In this document: one piece after another, positions 8,877 to 18,950 of the stretch
Position numbering within the stretch: the stretch's first letter is position 1
Layout: each line of letters opens with the position of its first letter
From: Annona cherimola
Lineage: Eukaryota > Streptophyta > Magnoliopsida > Magnoliales > Annonaceae
Reading direction: 5' to 3'
NCBI GenBank assembly: GCA_030490835.1
Contig: CM059972.1
Span: 54,293,563-54,357,562, forward strand
DNA: 64,000 bases
Program-made: the position numbers and the translations under genes
Notes under the pieces: generated by a model
Seen by the model: the letters and a program-made list of their open reading frames with translations, nothing else
Told to the model about the DNA's origin: nothing
The model's database searches: none

Positions 8877-10181
8877 TTATTGACCCATTTCATCTCGTAG
8901 GGTAGCTATTTCATCTCGAATGGTCTGTAGAGTTATCTCCTGAGATGATCGTTGAGGTGTCGGATATGGAATGGCTGATCCCCGTGGAGAGAAGGATCCA
9001 AGTGACATGGGAGAGACTGGCTCCTCAAGGATATCCTGTGGAGGAGCCGGTTGGGTTTCTGGAGGCTGCTCCCCCTGAGTATATGCTCGTCTTTCCTCTT
9101 CAGGAGCTTCTTCTTCGGCCCTGAGTTCATGCACATTGATCTTCATTCTCTGGATCAATGCCTTGTTGATTGCGTTAGTGGATTTCAGTACTTCGAAGGG
9201 CTCGCCTTCAATATCCACTTCAAAGTGCTCAAGAATCTTCGTGATCCAGGTGCCGTAGGGTAGAACTCCCCGTGGATTGTCCTTTCTGCAGCTGAGAGCT
9301 TCAATGAACAAACGGGGAAGACTGACTTTTACCCTGTTCACGATTTTCCATAGTATCCCAGCTTCTTGATGGTTCAGTTGATTCAGTCCTCCGCCCTTAG
9401 GGTAGATGCAGTCGGCTATCAACAGACGTAGAACCCGTAGCCTTGGAGACAGATCCATGTAATGCAGAAACTTGATCCCTGGATGATATTTATTGCTCCG
9501 AGTGAGCTGATTATATATCTGATCAAGTGAGAGGTCTGCAGGGAGTGGCTCATCTTCATGTGGAACCTCGAGTATCTGTCCGATATTGATCATTGCTCCT
9601 TCCAAATTTGGAGTTACTCCAACTCCAAAGAACATGTTAACTGCTTTTATAAAACTGCTATAATATTCCTCATCCCATAAATAATAGAAAATCCTGGTTA
9701 GATCCGGATAGACTCCTTCATCTTCCTTTAGCAGCTTGGTCCAACCTTAAAATTCCAATAGATCTTCTATATCTGACCCATAATCTTTTAGAAACTTGAA
9801 ATCAATTATTTTAGGAATGAATACCTTCCTCTCATAGAAGTGTTTGTAGAACCGACTGTGCTGGAGTTCGGTTTTGAAATACGTAGTCGGCATCTTCAGC
9901 ACTTGAGCTTTCCCAGCTATGTTGCATTTCCTTCTTGCCCCAGATTGAGTGCTGTGTGAGGTTTGGGGTTGTTCCTCACGACCAGCTGTGGTTGACGGAG
10001 TTCCTGTTTGAAAACGCACTCGGCAGCCAGTAGAAGTGGATGGTTCTTCCCGGGCTCGCTTTGAGGAAGTACGTTATCTCCTAGGCACTTCGTCGTCGGT
10101 ACGGGATGTAGACTGTCGGGGAACAGGTTTGAGAGAGGGCTTTGAGACAGCTAACTTGGGAGGTCTAGTCTTTGGAGCCAT
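8877..10181 (-). pseudogene. Extra 3' ORF, plant-transposon-protein-like, two stops
   Basis: From an ATG at 10181 one frame of 434 codons runs to 8877, broken only by TAA at 10076-10074 (codon 36) and TAA at 9749-9747. The N-terminus is basic (KTRPPK, SSKRAREE, a possible nuclear signal). The centre has FYERKVFIPKIIDFKFLKD, then GWTKLL and a VYPDL-x-R-x-FYY phrase. This matches my memory of the 'putative plant transposon protein' domain (Pfam PF20167) found in extra ORFs of plant retroelements. The C-terminal third is acidic and Pro/Gln-rich and ends in a predicted helix (DEIATLRDEMGQ). It occupies the position of the env-like gene of SIRE elements. I see no signal peptide or membrane segment, so an envelope role is unsupported. 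Function unknown. Confidence 0.7.
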
Positions 10182-10678
10182 TGATTTTGGAATTTAGAGA
10201 GGTAGAGGGACAAATAGAGAGGCTTAGAGAGAGAGATTAAATAGAGAGAGAAAAGGAGATGGAGCAGGGAGGGACGCTGAGTCAATGAGGGAGGAGAGGC
10301 GGTGTCGGAGAAGAGTGGTGCGCCGAATTCACCGGAGATGGAATTTCGGAGAAGAAAGAGGGAGGAATTTCTAGAAGGAAGAGAGAAACTGAGATGCAGA
10401 GAGATAGTGAGAGAGAGAAATGAGATGCAGTTGCCGGAGAATGGAGAGAAGAGAAAGGTCGACGCCGGAAAGAAGGAGAGAAAGCGCTGGAAAGGAGAGA
10501 AACGGCGCGGGAAAAATAAGAGGAAGAAGAAGAAGAAGGAAAGAAAAAGGAGAGAAGGCGGAAGGTCGCGCGCGAGGAGTCGACTTCGCCTAAGAGGCGG
10601 AGTCGACTTGGTTTCTTGGAGTCGACTTGACTCATCGACTTGACCTTTTTCAGATTTGATTTTCTTGTATAATTTTCC
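10182..10678 (-). other. Leader between pol and extra ORF, with GTCGAC array
   Basis: Reading the minus strand from pol, there is first a short array of GTCGAC units (about 10576-10645), then about 370 nt rich in C and T, then the extra ORF's ATG. This layout resembles a separate promoter plus CT-rich 5' leader. Frames of 113-117 codons here on both strands are by-products of the simple sequence. Confidence 0.6.
10576..10645. repeat. Internal GTCGAC array
   Basis: Three GAGTCGACTT words and one ATCGACTTGACC within 70 bp, the same vocabulary as the LTR arrays but inside the element, just after pol. Spacing is about 25 bp, tighter than in the LTRs. Confidence 0.8.
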
Positions 10679-11245
10679 TTAATTTAATTCAATCATTCCC
10701 ATTTCATTTCTAATTTTATAAAATGATTCCTTTGCTAATGGCTTGGTAAAAATGTCAGCAACTTGTTCCTCAGTTTTCACATATTCCAAACAAATATCAT
10801 GATTTTCAACATGTTCTCGAATAAAATGATGTTTTACATCTATATGCTTGGTTCTTGAATGCAATACAGGATTCTTTGTTAAACATATAGCACTTGTGTT
10901 ATCACATCTAATAGGAATATTGTAATAATCAATGCCATAGTCTTTTAATTTTTGTTTCATCCAAAGTAGTTGGGTACAACAGCTTCCGGCGGCTATATAT
11001 TCGGCTTTTGCAGTAGATAGAGCAACACTGGTTTGTTTCCTTGAATACCATGAAACCAACATATTTCCAAGAATTTGACAGGTTCCATTAGTACTTTTTC
11101 TATCTACTTTGTAGCCGGCAAAATCCGCATTCGAATAACCGATTAAGTCAAATGTTGACCCCTTTGGATACCATAGTCCAAGATTAGTAGTATTTATCAA
11201 ATATTTAAAAATTCCCTTTACAACCAATAAATGCGATTCTTTCGG
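10679..11245 (-). pseudogene. pol: Copia RNase H
   Basis: C-terminal part of pol. It begins after an in-frame TGA (11248-11246) and reads on as one frame of 182 codons to the natural stop. Seen are the YSNADFAGYKVDRKSTNG block (first catalytic Asp, with Asn replacing Asp at SNAD), LSTAKAEYIAAGSC (catalytic Glu) and the LWMKQKLKDYGI segment, all typical of SIRE-type RNase H. It degrades the RNA strand of the RNA:DNA hybrid during reverse transcription in the cytoplasmic particle. Downstream is the leader of the extra ORF. Confidence 0.9.
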
Positions 11246-12145
11246 TCATGCTTGGAATCTAGAACACATACAAACACTGAAAAGTATATCTGGTCTAGAA
11301 GCTGTTAAATACAACAATGATCCTATCATACTTCTATAAAGCTTTTGATCGATACATTTACCGTTTTCGTCCGTGTCGATCTTGATTGTTGAACTCATTG
11401 GAGTATTTGCTCCTTTAGTAGTTTGCATTCCAAATTTCTTTAGCATTTCTTTGACGTATTTGGACTGATTTAGGAATATTCCTTCGCTTTGTTGCTTGAT
11501 TTGCAGTCCAAGGAAGAAATTCAGTTCTCCCATCATGCTCATTTCAAATTCGCTCTGCTTGATCTTAGAAAATTCTTGGCATAGAGTTTCATCAGTAGCA
11601 CCAAATATTATATCATCTACATAGATTTGCACAATTAAGATGTTTTTACTTTTATATTTGATGAATAAGGTAGTATCAACTTTCCCTCTTTGAAATTCAT
11701 GATCAATCAAAAATCTATTTAACCTTTCATACCAAGCTCTTGGGGCTTGTTTTAGTCCATATAATGCTTTGGTCAGCTTATAAACATATTTAGATTGATC
11801 CTTTTCTTCAAATCCAGGGGGTTGTTCAACATATACTTCTTCATTCAAGTATCCATTCAAAAATGCGCTTTTCACATCCATTTGAAACAATTTGAAATTC
11901 ATGTGAGAAGCAAATGCTAGTAAGATGCGTATGGCTTCTAATCTAGCCACAGGTGCATATGATTCTTCAAAATTAATCCCTTCTTCCTGGGAATACCCTT
12001 TGGATACTAATCTAGCTTTGTTTCTAATTACAAGTCCGCTTTCGTCCAATTTGTTCCTAAATATCCATTTGGTACCAATAATGGTATAACCATTTGGTCT
12101 AGGAACTAAATGTCATACATCATTCCTTTCAAATTGATTTAGCTC
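11246..12145 (-). pseudogene. pol: Copia reverse transcriptase
   Basis: The main open frame (12049-11246, 267 codons) covers most of RT. Present are [12 protein letters not shown] (first catalytic Asp), [26 protein letters not shown] and the catalytic box [10 protein letters not shown], then FFLGLQIKQ and [10 protein letters not shown]. The N-terminal part (12145-12050) carries two in-frame stops, one a Gln- or Glu-like codon before ELNQF and one replacing the Trp in NDVW. The active site is intact, so loss of function comes from nonsense changes. Copia order (integrase before RT) is confirmed by the next upstream domain. Confidence 0.92.
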
Positions 12146-12817
12146 TTATTGCATTGCAATAGCCCCGTTTTCATCATTAAGAGCTTGTTCAATAGTGGTT
12201 GGTTCAATTTTTGACACAAATGCATATTGTCCACAAATATTTTGCTTTGATCTCCTAGTTTTTACTCCTTCATAAATATTTCCAATGACTTGCTCAATTG
12301 GATGGGCATTTTTGAACTTTAAATCAATTAGAGGTTTGTAGGAATCATTACCTTCACTTACCTCTTCCTCCATGGAGTTTTCTGGCTTGAGGTCGGTTTC
12401 CTTTTGTTGTTCTTGTTGTTTTGCTTTTGTATCATCTGCGTCACTTAGTTCATCCTCCTTTCTCGGAGTTTGGTTAAATTCATCAAAAACAACATGTATT
12501 GATTCTTCTATTGTTTGATTTCTTTTGTTGAAAATTATATATGCTTTGCTATTTGATGAATAACCCAAGAAAATAGCTTCATCACTTTTGGCATCTAATT
12601 TTCCCAAATTTGTTTTTCCATTAATTAACACATAACAAATACATCCAAAAGTATGGAAATATGATATGTTTGGTTTCCTGCCTTTCCAAAGTTCATATGG
12701 GGTCTTTTTCAATATTGCTCTAATGGTAACTCGGTTTAATACATGACAAGCTGTACTTACAGCTTCACCCCAAAATCTTTTGGACAATTTACTCTCATTT
12801 AGCATGGTCCTAGCCAT
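12146..12817 (-). pseudogene. pol: Copia integrase, C-terminal part and linker
   Basis: 223 open codons. The start (residues 1-60, ending LWKGRKPNISYFHTFGC) is the end of the integrase core with the Copia-specific YELWKGRKP phrase. Next come FLGYSSNSKAYIIFNKR and EESIHVVFDEFN, typical of the Copia integrase C-terminus, followed by an acidic, Gln/Lys-rich linker leading toward RT. It ends at a TAA just before the RT N-terminus. Same lineage signatures as the relics at 26436 and 62240. Confidence 0.9.
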
Positions 12818-13522
12818 TTCTTGAATTGTCCGGTTTTTCCTTTCAACAACTCCATTTTGTTGAGGAGTTCTTGGTGTAGAAAATGTATGGTGAATTCCCT
12901 TTTCATTGCAAAATTTTATGAATCGACTATTTTCAAATTCACCACCATGGTCAATTCTAATGGAAATGATTGAACTTTATTTTTCATTTTGCACCAAAGT
13001 TGAAAACGAGACAAACATAGAAAATGCTTCATCTTTGCTAGCTAAGAGTATAATCCAAGTAAATCTAGAAAAGTCATCCACAATAACATACACATACTTT
13101 TTCCCATCAACAGTTAAAATGTTTGATGGCCCATAAAGATCCATATGTAGCAATTCAAGTGGTCTAGTTGTTGAAATTTCCTGTTTGGTCGAAAATGACA
13201 TTTTTGGTTGTTTAGATAGTTGACAGGCTTTACAAATCTTATCTTTGTCATATTTGAGCTTTGGTAAGCCTTGTACCAAATTCTTTTTCCATAAAGTTTT
13301 AATATTTGACATATTTATATGTCCAAGCCTTGTATGCCATTTCCATGGATCATTTTCTATGGCTATTAGACATTTTCCTTCTAGGTCATCAAGGCAAACC
13401 AAATATACATTTCCATGTCTTTTGCCACTAAATATTATGTGCTCGTCATCATCAATAACATTACATATAGAGGATTCAAATACAACTTTATATCCTTTAT
13501 CACATAGTTGACTAATACTCAT
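12818..13522 (-). pseudogene. pol: Copia GAG-pre-integrase and integrase core
   Basis: The first 181 codons (13522-12977) hold the pre-integrase His-Cys zinc site (WHTRLGHINM ... CKACQLSKQ) and the first catalytic Asp in LLHMDLYGP, then VDDFSRFTW. After a stop at about 12977 the same domain continues with IDHGGEFEN (second catalytic Asp, Ser lost from the usual RSDHGGEF) and NGVVERKNRT (catalytic Glu). The integrase joins cDNA to host DNA; the 5-bp TSD at the ends is what such an enzyme leaves. Confidence 0.9.
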
Positions 13523-13755
13523 TAGGTTGTGTTTGAGTCCTTCAACAAATAGAATATTTTCAATACATGCATTTGAACTACCATGATATTTCCTTTACCT
13601 TTTATTTTACCTTTTTCATTATTTTCGAAAGCTACCGTTCCTTCATTGCATGGGTTGATCTTGTGAAATAGTCCTTTTTCTCCTGTCATATGTCTTGAGC
13701 AACCGCTATCCATAAACCATATGTTATTGGCCTTAGCTTTAAGACAGACCTGCAA
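13522..13755 (-). pseudogene. pol: Copia aspartic protease
   Basis: The frame holds NNIWFMDSGCSRHMTG, the active-site block with catalytic Asp in DSG intact. Then comes the short pepsin-like fold region up to the pre-integrase domain, where the frame ends at 13522. The upstream edge at 13755 follows TTTTTGCAGGT. The protease matures the Gag-Pol polyprotein in the particle. Its DSG is intact, unlike the DRG of the relics at 25300 and 61170. Confidence 0.88.
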
Positions 13756-14037
13756 AAATTAATTTGAGTGGAGCTCATCCTTTTGGTACCCATTTTATGG
13801 GTCCGTTTGGGTTAGTTATCCTTTGGAGTTTATGTTGATCTATCTTTGAAGTTATAAATCCAATGCTTTTCGGCATCCAAACCAATTTAGCACCAAGGTT
13901 TTGCAGTTTTCTTAATTTACATTGATAGACCTTATGTCCAAACTTGTTGCAAAAGTTACAAGCTCCCGGAAGTCTAGAAATAGGGAGCCACTTGGTAATT
14001 CGTTCCTCAGTTGGTCTTTTGGTCCAAGCTAGTCGAT
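13756..14037 (-). pseudogene. gag: Gag C-terminus with second zinc knuckle
   Basis: Translation in one frame gives RPTEERITKWLP, then a CCHC knuckle CNFCNKFGHKVYQC (13960-13919), KLVWMPKSIG and IKWVPKG followed by TGA. It is out of frame with the main gag ORF because of a shift near 14130. The stop after WVPK(G/R) and the TTTTTGCAGGT that follows recur, as variants, in the relics near 25240 and 61110. Confidence 0.8.
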
Positions 14038-15558
14038 TTATCTTTGGTTTAGTATAAATGGGTTTGACATTATTTCTTGGAGCGTTAGACTTTGTTTGTT
14101 CAAATGTATTGTATCCAAGTCCTTTCTTACATTTTCTCCTGGATTAGAGAACTTGGCAAGGGATTCATTTAATGATTCGTTTTTGTTTTTAAGTTTCTCT
14201 AACTCGTTTTCTAATGTATTCTTTTCATTTTTTAATTTATCTAATTTTTCAGCAAGTTTACCATTTACAATTATTACTGCATCACATTGTCTTTTCTTTA
14301 TTGTAAACTTGTTTCCTAATTTCTTTATTTCTTCATATAGTGAATCATAAGCTTGTTGAAGTTCTTCTAATTCAGCACGTTTAAGACATTCATTTGTAGA
14401 AAAATTTGAAAAAGATTTCTGTTTGGAGGTTACCTCTTGACTACTTGTGCAGTCCGTTGAAGTAGCTTGATCCTCCAAGGTTTCCGTGGCTGCAAAGCAT
14501 ATGTCGGTATTTGCTATGCAACAAATTCTCGCGCAATCTGCTTCGCATTCTTCACTTGAGGAGCTATTTGTTGTAGATTCTTCTTCATTCACGTACATGC
14601 CTCTTCCTTTGTTTCTTTGAAATCTTTTGTTGTCGCCTCGATTTTTTCTTTGCTTTTTTGCCTTGTTTTCTTCGGGCGTTGGACATTGGGCTTGCTTGTA
14701 TCCCGAACCGCCGCATCGATAACATTTTGTTGTTTCTTTCTTTTTCTCTTTGGAATTTCTTTCTTTAAAATTTCTGAAATTTCTACCTTTCCTTACAAAT
14801 TTTCTGAATCGTTTTGTGAGTAAGGCAATTTCATTATCATTTTGTGAAGATGAGGTGTCGTCCGAGTCTTGTGCGGCTCTCAAGGCAATGGCTCTTTTGC
14901 CTTTGTGATGATCTTCGTTTCTTTTCTTGATTAGCTCATGTGACATCAAGGAGCTAATTAGGTCTTCTAGCTTCAATGTGTTAAGGTCCTTGGCTTCTTC
15001 TATCGCAGTAATCTTTGGAGTCCAAGATTCCGGTAGAGCCCTCAGAATCTTCATAACCTGTTCAGATTCAGATATAGCTTTTCCAAGACCTTTCAAAGCA
15101 TTAGAAATTTTTGAGAATCTAGCAAACATTTCAGAAATATTTTCTATTTCTAACATTCTAAAGATTTTCAATTCTCTAATCAAAATATTTCTCCTTGTCC
15201 CTTGGACTTGAGAGGCTCCTTCATAGATAGAAGTTAGTGTATCCCATATTTCTTTGGTAGTTAAACAAGAGGATACTCTATCATATTCGGAGGCCGTAAG
15301 AGCACAAAATAATGAATTCATAGCCTTGGCATTGCTCTTTACAATTTTCACTTCCTCATCGGTCCATTTGGAAGCTCTTTCATCAATAGGCAAAGTCACA
15401 TCGTCTTGGATTGCAATCCAAGAGTCCATATCTGTAGCCATGATGAGTTGTTTCATACGTAGCTTCCAATATACAAAATTGTTCCCATCAAACAATGGTG
15501 GCCTAGTAAATGATTAGCCTTCGGCAAATGCGGGAACGGAAGTCGATTGGGATGCCAT
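14038..15558 (-). pseudogene. gag: Copia gag (UBN2-type)
   Basis: The ATG at 15558 is followed by TAA at codon 15 (15516-15514); the long frame then runs 485 codons from 15495. It shows LFDGNNFVYWKLRMK (gag N-terminal signature), a UBN2-type region with SIYEGASQVQGTRRN and MKILRALPESWTP, a basic stretch, a zinc knuckle CYRCGGSGYKQAQC in which Tyr replaces the usual His, and a coiled coil near residues 385-460. A frameshift near 14130 separates the second knuckle. Gag packages RNA and forms the particle. The same codon-15 stop is in the gag-only element. Confidence 0.9.
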
Positions 15559-15592
15559 GTCAATAGATCTCTTTGGTTTAACTCAAAGACCT

Positions 15593-15604
15593 ACTCTGAT
15601 ACCA
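15593..15604 (-). promoter_or_regulatory. Primer binding site (initiator Met tRNA)
   Basis: On the minus strand TGGTATCAGAGT starts two bases after the 5' LTR end. It matches the Copia consensus TGGTATCAGAGC at 11 of 12 positions. Confidence 0.93.
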
Positions 15605-16400
15605 CTTGTTGGTCCCGAGTTAATGGCAATTACCCAAGAGGGGAGGGGTGAATTGGGTATTATGAAAATTTAAAACTTAAACAGAAACTTTTACCCCGGA
15701 TTAATCTAGTCCCCTTTATGAAGAAACAAAATGGAATGCAGTATAATATAGAGAGCAGAAATATAAATTACCACACAAGATTTTATAGTGGTTCGGGCAA
15801 CCTCCCTACTCCACTCGTCCAAGCTCACACCTCTTGTGACTTGGGTTCCACTATGTATTCCACGAATACAACTAGAGTCTCCACTCTCTTCTAGATTCTA
15901 GCTCTAGGAGACATATACAACCAGAGCCTCTGCTCTCTTCTAGATTCAAGCTCTAGGGGGCATATACAATCAACACAAGTAGGTGATGAGTTACACTCCG
16001 ATCACAACTCTACTTGCAACGTCTTGGTTTCAATCACCAAACTTAAACCAAGCACTAAAACAATCAATAATGTAAAAATAAAGAAGATCTACACTTTACT
16101 GGTTGTGTAGCAAGTTTCAGCTCGAGGAAGAATCTGTAGGAGCAACCGATTGTGTTTCGTTGAAGCAAATCGCAACTTTGAAGCTTGTTCTTCCTTTGAA
16201 AGTGTATAGATCACTCAAATTTAGAGAAAAGCAAATAAGAACTCTTGCTTATACTTCTTTCCTCTCTTTAGACTCTGTCTTGTGTATAACCACGTTTGCT
16301 TGAGTGTCTATTTATAGAGGAGGGAAGATTTTGAACGTTATACAAGTGGTTGGCGCGCAATAAATGTTCTAACGTTCAAAAATTCGAACGTTACTTCCCC

Positions 16401-16571
16401 AAGTCGCAGGTGGAGTCGACTTCGTCTGCGACTTCACCCAAGTCGCATGCTGGAGTCGACTTCGTGTACGACTTCGGCAGCTCTTCAGTTTCCAAGTCTA
16501 AGTTCTGGGTCAACTTGGTTTCAGACTTGGCCTCAAGTCGATCTTGGAGTCGACTTGGGGTGCGACTTGAC
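16401..16571. repeat. GTCGAC cruciform array (5' LTR, part 1)
   Basis: Counterpart of 7394-7564, with the same nested palindromes and almost no base changes. Confidence 0.85.
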
Positions 16572-16839
16572 CATTTTCTTGGGCCAAATCAGTTTGATCC
16601 TTGTTGATTCTCCTCTTGCTTGCTTAGCTTCTTTCCTTCCCTAGTAGAGGCATTATCTTGTTCTGGACTGGCTTCGAATCTTGTAAACCTTGTGAATCTT
16701 GAAACTTGTATGATCAAATCTTGTATGATTTGGAATGAATTCATGTACCTTGCTCGCTTTAAAATTATATTAGTCTTCATATCTTGAGTTGTCTTCATCC
16801 TGAAATGAGCTTGAGCTTTTGACTTGGACTTCAGAAACT

Positions 16840-17159
16840 CAAGTCGATCTTGGGGTCGACTTCGTCTGCGACTTCGCCCAAGTCACTGCTGGAGTCGACT
16901 TCGACTGCGACTTTGGAATGTTCTGTCTCAAAATCAACGCTGGAAGGAAATGTGTATCTTCAAGTCGATACTGGAGTCGACTTCGTCTGCGACTTGGCTT
17001 CCAAGTCGCAAGTGGAGTCAAATTCGACTGCGACTTCAGCTGTACACCTTCCAAATTCAAATCTGTCCATCAGGTACATGTTGAAGTTGAATGTGGAGTC
17101 AACTTCGAGATCGACTTCACCCTAAGTCGAAGTCCGAGTCGACTTCGGAATCGACTTGG
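16840..17159. repeat. GTCGAC cruciform array (5' LTR, part 2)
   Basis: Counterpart of 7833-8152. Some units here keep a CpG that is TpG or CpA in the other LTR (for example CTTCGTCTGCG against CTTCATCTGCG). Confidence 0.85.
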
Positions 17160-17287
17160 TTGATTTTCATTCCTTAAGACATTCATCACACTCATTAGTA
17201 ATCAATTTATACTCAAATTTGAATTTGTTAATCATCAAAACTTATGCTTTGGTCAATTTTGTTTTGTTTTAACTATTGTTTCCAACA

Positions 17288-17292
17288 ATGTT
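17288..17292. repeat. Target site duplication ATGTT, right
   Basis: Pairs with 6594-6598. Confidence 0.95.
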
Positions 17293-17618
17293 CTCGCTGA
17301 AAAAGGAAAAGAGGAATCTACAAAGGTTAGTATATTTTTGTATGAATAAATGTCCTAATGTGATATGGCGGAAAAGACATAGGTTGTATGAAATTATGAA
17401 GTTATGAATAATGTGAGAAGTTAATGATTTATGATGATATGGATAAGTCCATTATGAATGATGATGGTTATATGTTTATGTAATATAAGAAATAAAATTT
17501 TTTTTGGACGAGATCCAATTAAAAACCAACCGCGTGATCAGGACAACAATCCTGATTCACATTTACCAATCGATAAGATCTTGGAGTAAGGTTGTGATGC
17601 TCGGGCTGGGGCGCTACA
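17293..17618 (+). repeat. Tekay-type LTR, 3' end (second segment)
   Basis: Continues the LTR interrupted at 6598. It includes the stretch shared by all Tekay LTR ends here (GTGATCAGGACAACAATCC, then TTACCAATCGATAAGATC) and ends in GGGGCGCTACA at 17618, a diverged form of the GGGGCGCCACA terminus. RNase H codons follow at once, without primer site or gag. Confidence 0.85.
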
Positions 17619-17632
17619 CTACCTGTATGGTG

Positions 17633-17637
17633 CTAAA
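17633..17637. repeat. Target site duplication CTAAA, left
   Basis: Repeated at 22668-22672. The second block copy has the uninterrupted GGTGCTAAACGTGAG near 58530. Confidence 0.95.
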
Positions 17638-18936
17638 TGTTGGTCCCGAGTTAATGGAAAAACCCAAGAGGGGAGGGGTGAATTGGGTTCTTAAGAATTC
17701 TTTGGTAAATTAAAACTTAACTCCTTATAATTTCAATCCCCTTGATGAAACGTGATATTAGATAGAATAAGAGGGTGAAGATGGAATATAAAATGCAAGT
17801 AATCAAACCAAACAAGAGACAACAATATATAGTGGTTCAAGCAAACCTTCCCTACTCCACTCTTCCAAGCACACACCCGTTGTGTCTTGGGTTCCACTAT
17901 TGTATTTTCAATACAATCTAGAGCACCCGCTCTCTTCTAGATTCTAGCTCTAGGGGGCATATACAATAATCACTTGTTAGTGAGACCAACTCCAATAAAC
18001 CAAGTCCAATCTATTGGTGAGACAAACTCAACCCAACCAAGCAAAACCCATTAGTGAGACAAACTCAAACCAACCCCCTGTTTTGCTTCTTCTTGAATTC
18101 GGTCTCCAACACCGATCCAAGGCAACAATACAAAGCAAATAGATAAAAGAGAAATTACACTTTACAACGTGTATTCGATAAGCTCCGGAAGCTCCTTGTC
18201 ATGTGGAGATGATAGTCTTGGAAGCACACTTGGAAGTTGTAGCACTTGAAGCTTCAATAGTTGTTCAAATAACTTCAACACACTTGAATATTAGAAGATG
18301 AAAGCCCAACTTGTGTTTTCCTCTTTCTTTCCTCCTCTCTTGTCTCCACATTCATTCTTCAATGACATATATAGAGGACAAAAGATCTAGCCGTTTAGAG
18401 TAGAGGTTCACGTGCATCTAGAGCTCTAACATTCGGATTTTCGACCGTTACGAGTTGAAGTCGCAAGTGGAGTAGACTTCGGATGAGTGGAGTCGACTTC
18501 GGATGGGTGAAGTCGACTTCGGATGCGACTTCGTCTTGTTAAAACTTGTTGTTCAGAAATTTGCCTTCGAAGTCGCAAGCGAAGTCGACTTGGGTTTGAG
18601 ACTTCACCCAAGTCGCAAGTGAAGTCGACTTGGGTTGAGACTTCACTTTGCTGTCAGTTCGAATTTGCAGGCGAAGTCGACTTGGGTCTGGGACTTCACC
18701 CAAGTCGCAAGTGAAGTCGACTTGGCTGTGAGACTTCACTTTGCTAGACTTGCAATTCATGAACTTGAGCTCTTGAAACTTAAATTATTTCACATTTTCA
18801 TTTTCATACACATAATTAGAGATAAATTATCTGAGAACGCTTAGACAAATTTATTAGATCCTTTTTAATGATATTTCAATTATTTGTTAATCATCAAAAT
18901 CAAATTAATCATTCTTATGCAAGCATATGATCAACA
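17638..18936 (-). repeat. 3' LTR of gag-only element
   Basis: 1,299 bp, TGTTGG to CAACA, next to the polypurine tract. The first about 40 bases (TGTTGGTCCCGAGTTAATGG and on) match the SIRE-type LTR, as do the words around the TCTAGATTCTAGCTCTAGG region; the remainder differs. Confidence 0.93.
18460..18745. repeat. GTCGAC array (gag-only 3' LTR)
   Basis: At least seven AAGTCGACTT-like words, in two styles: GAGTCGACTTCGGATG (about 18480-18535) and GAAGTCGACTTGGGT with CAAGTCGCAAGTGAAG arms (about 18570-18735). Confidence 0.85.
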
Positions 18937-18950
18937 ATCTCCCCCTTTTT
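18937..18950 (-). other. Polypurine tract of gag-only element
   Basis: Minus strand AAAAAGGGGGAGAT next to the 3' LTR, identical to the tract of the SIRE-type element. Confidence 0.9.

Larger units (their letters stand above)
6599..17287 (-). mobile_element. Complete SIRE/Maximus-type Copia element, 10.7 kb
   Basis: It is bounded by TGTTGG...CCAACA termini and a perfect ATGTT TSD. The two LTRs (6599-8280 and 15607-17287) differ at about two dozen positions by eye, near 98.6% identity. On the minus strand the order is 5' LTR, Met primer site, gag with two zinc knuckles, protease, integrase, reverse transcriptase, RNase H, a leader region, an extra ORF and a polypurine tract. This order with integrase before RT is Copia; residue patterns in RT/RNase H and the extra 3' ORF point to SIRE/Maximus. 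Gag, pol and the extra ORF each carry in-frame stops, and gag also a frameshift, so the copy is not autonomous. It sits inside a Tekay LTR. Confidence 0.95.
15607..17287 (-). repeat. 5' LTR of SIRE-type element
   Basis: 1,681 bp with the same termini as the 3' LTR, next to the primer site. It contains the same two GTCGAC arrays. Differences from the 3' LTR are scattered and mostly single-base. Confidence 0.95.

Noticed and set aside
10282..10643. 117-codon Ser-rich frame (minus) and 113-codon Lys/Arg/Glu frame (plus)
   Set aside because: Simple GA/CT sequence ahead of the extra ORF; no conserved content.
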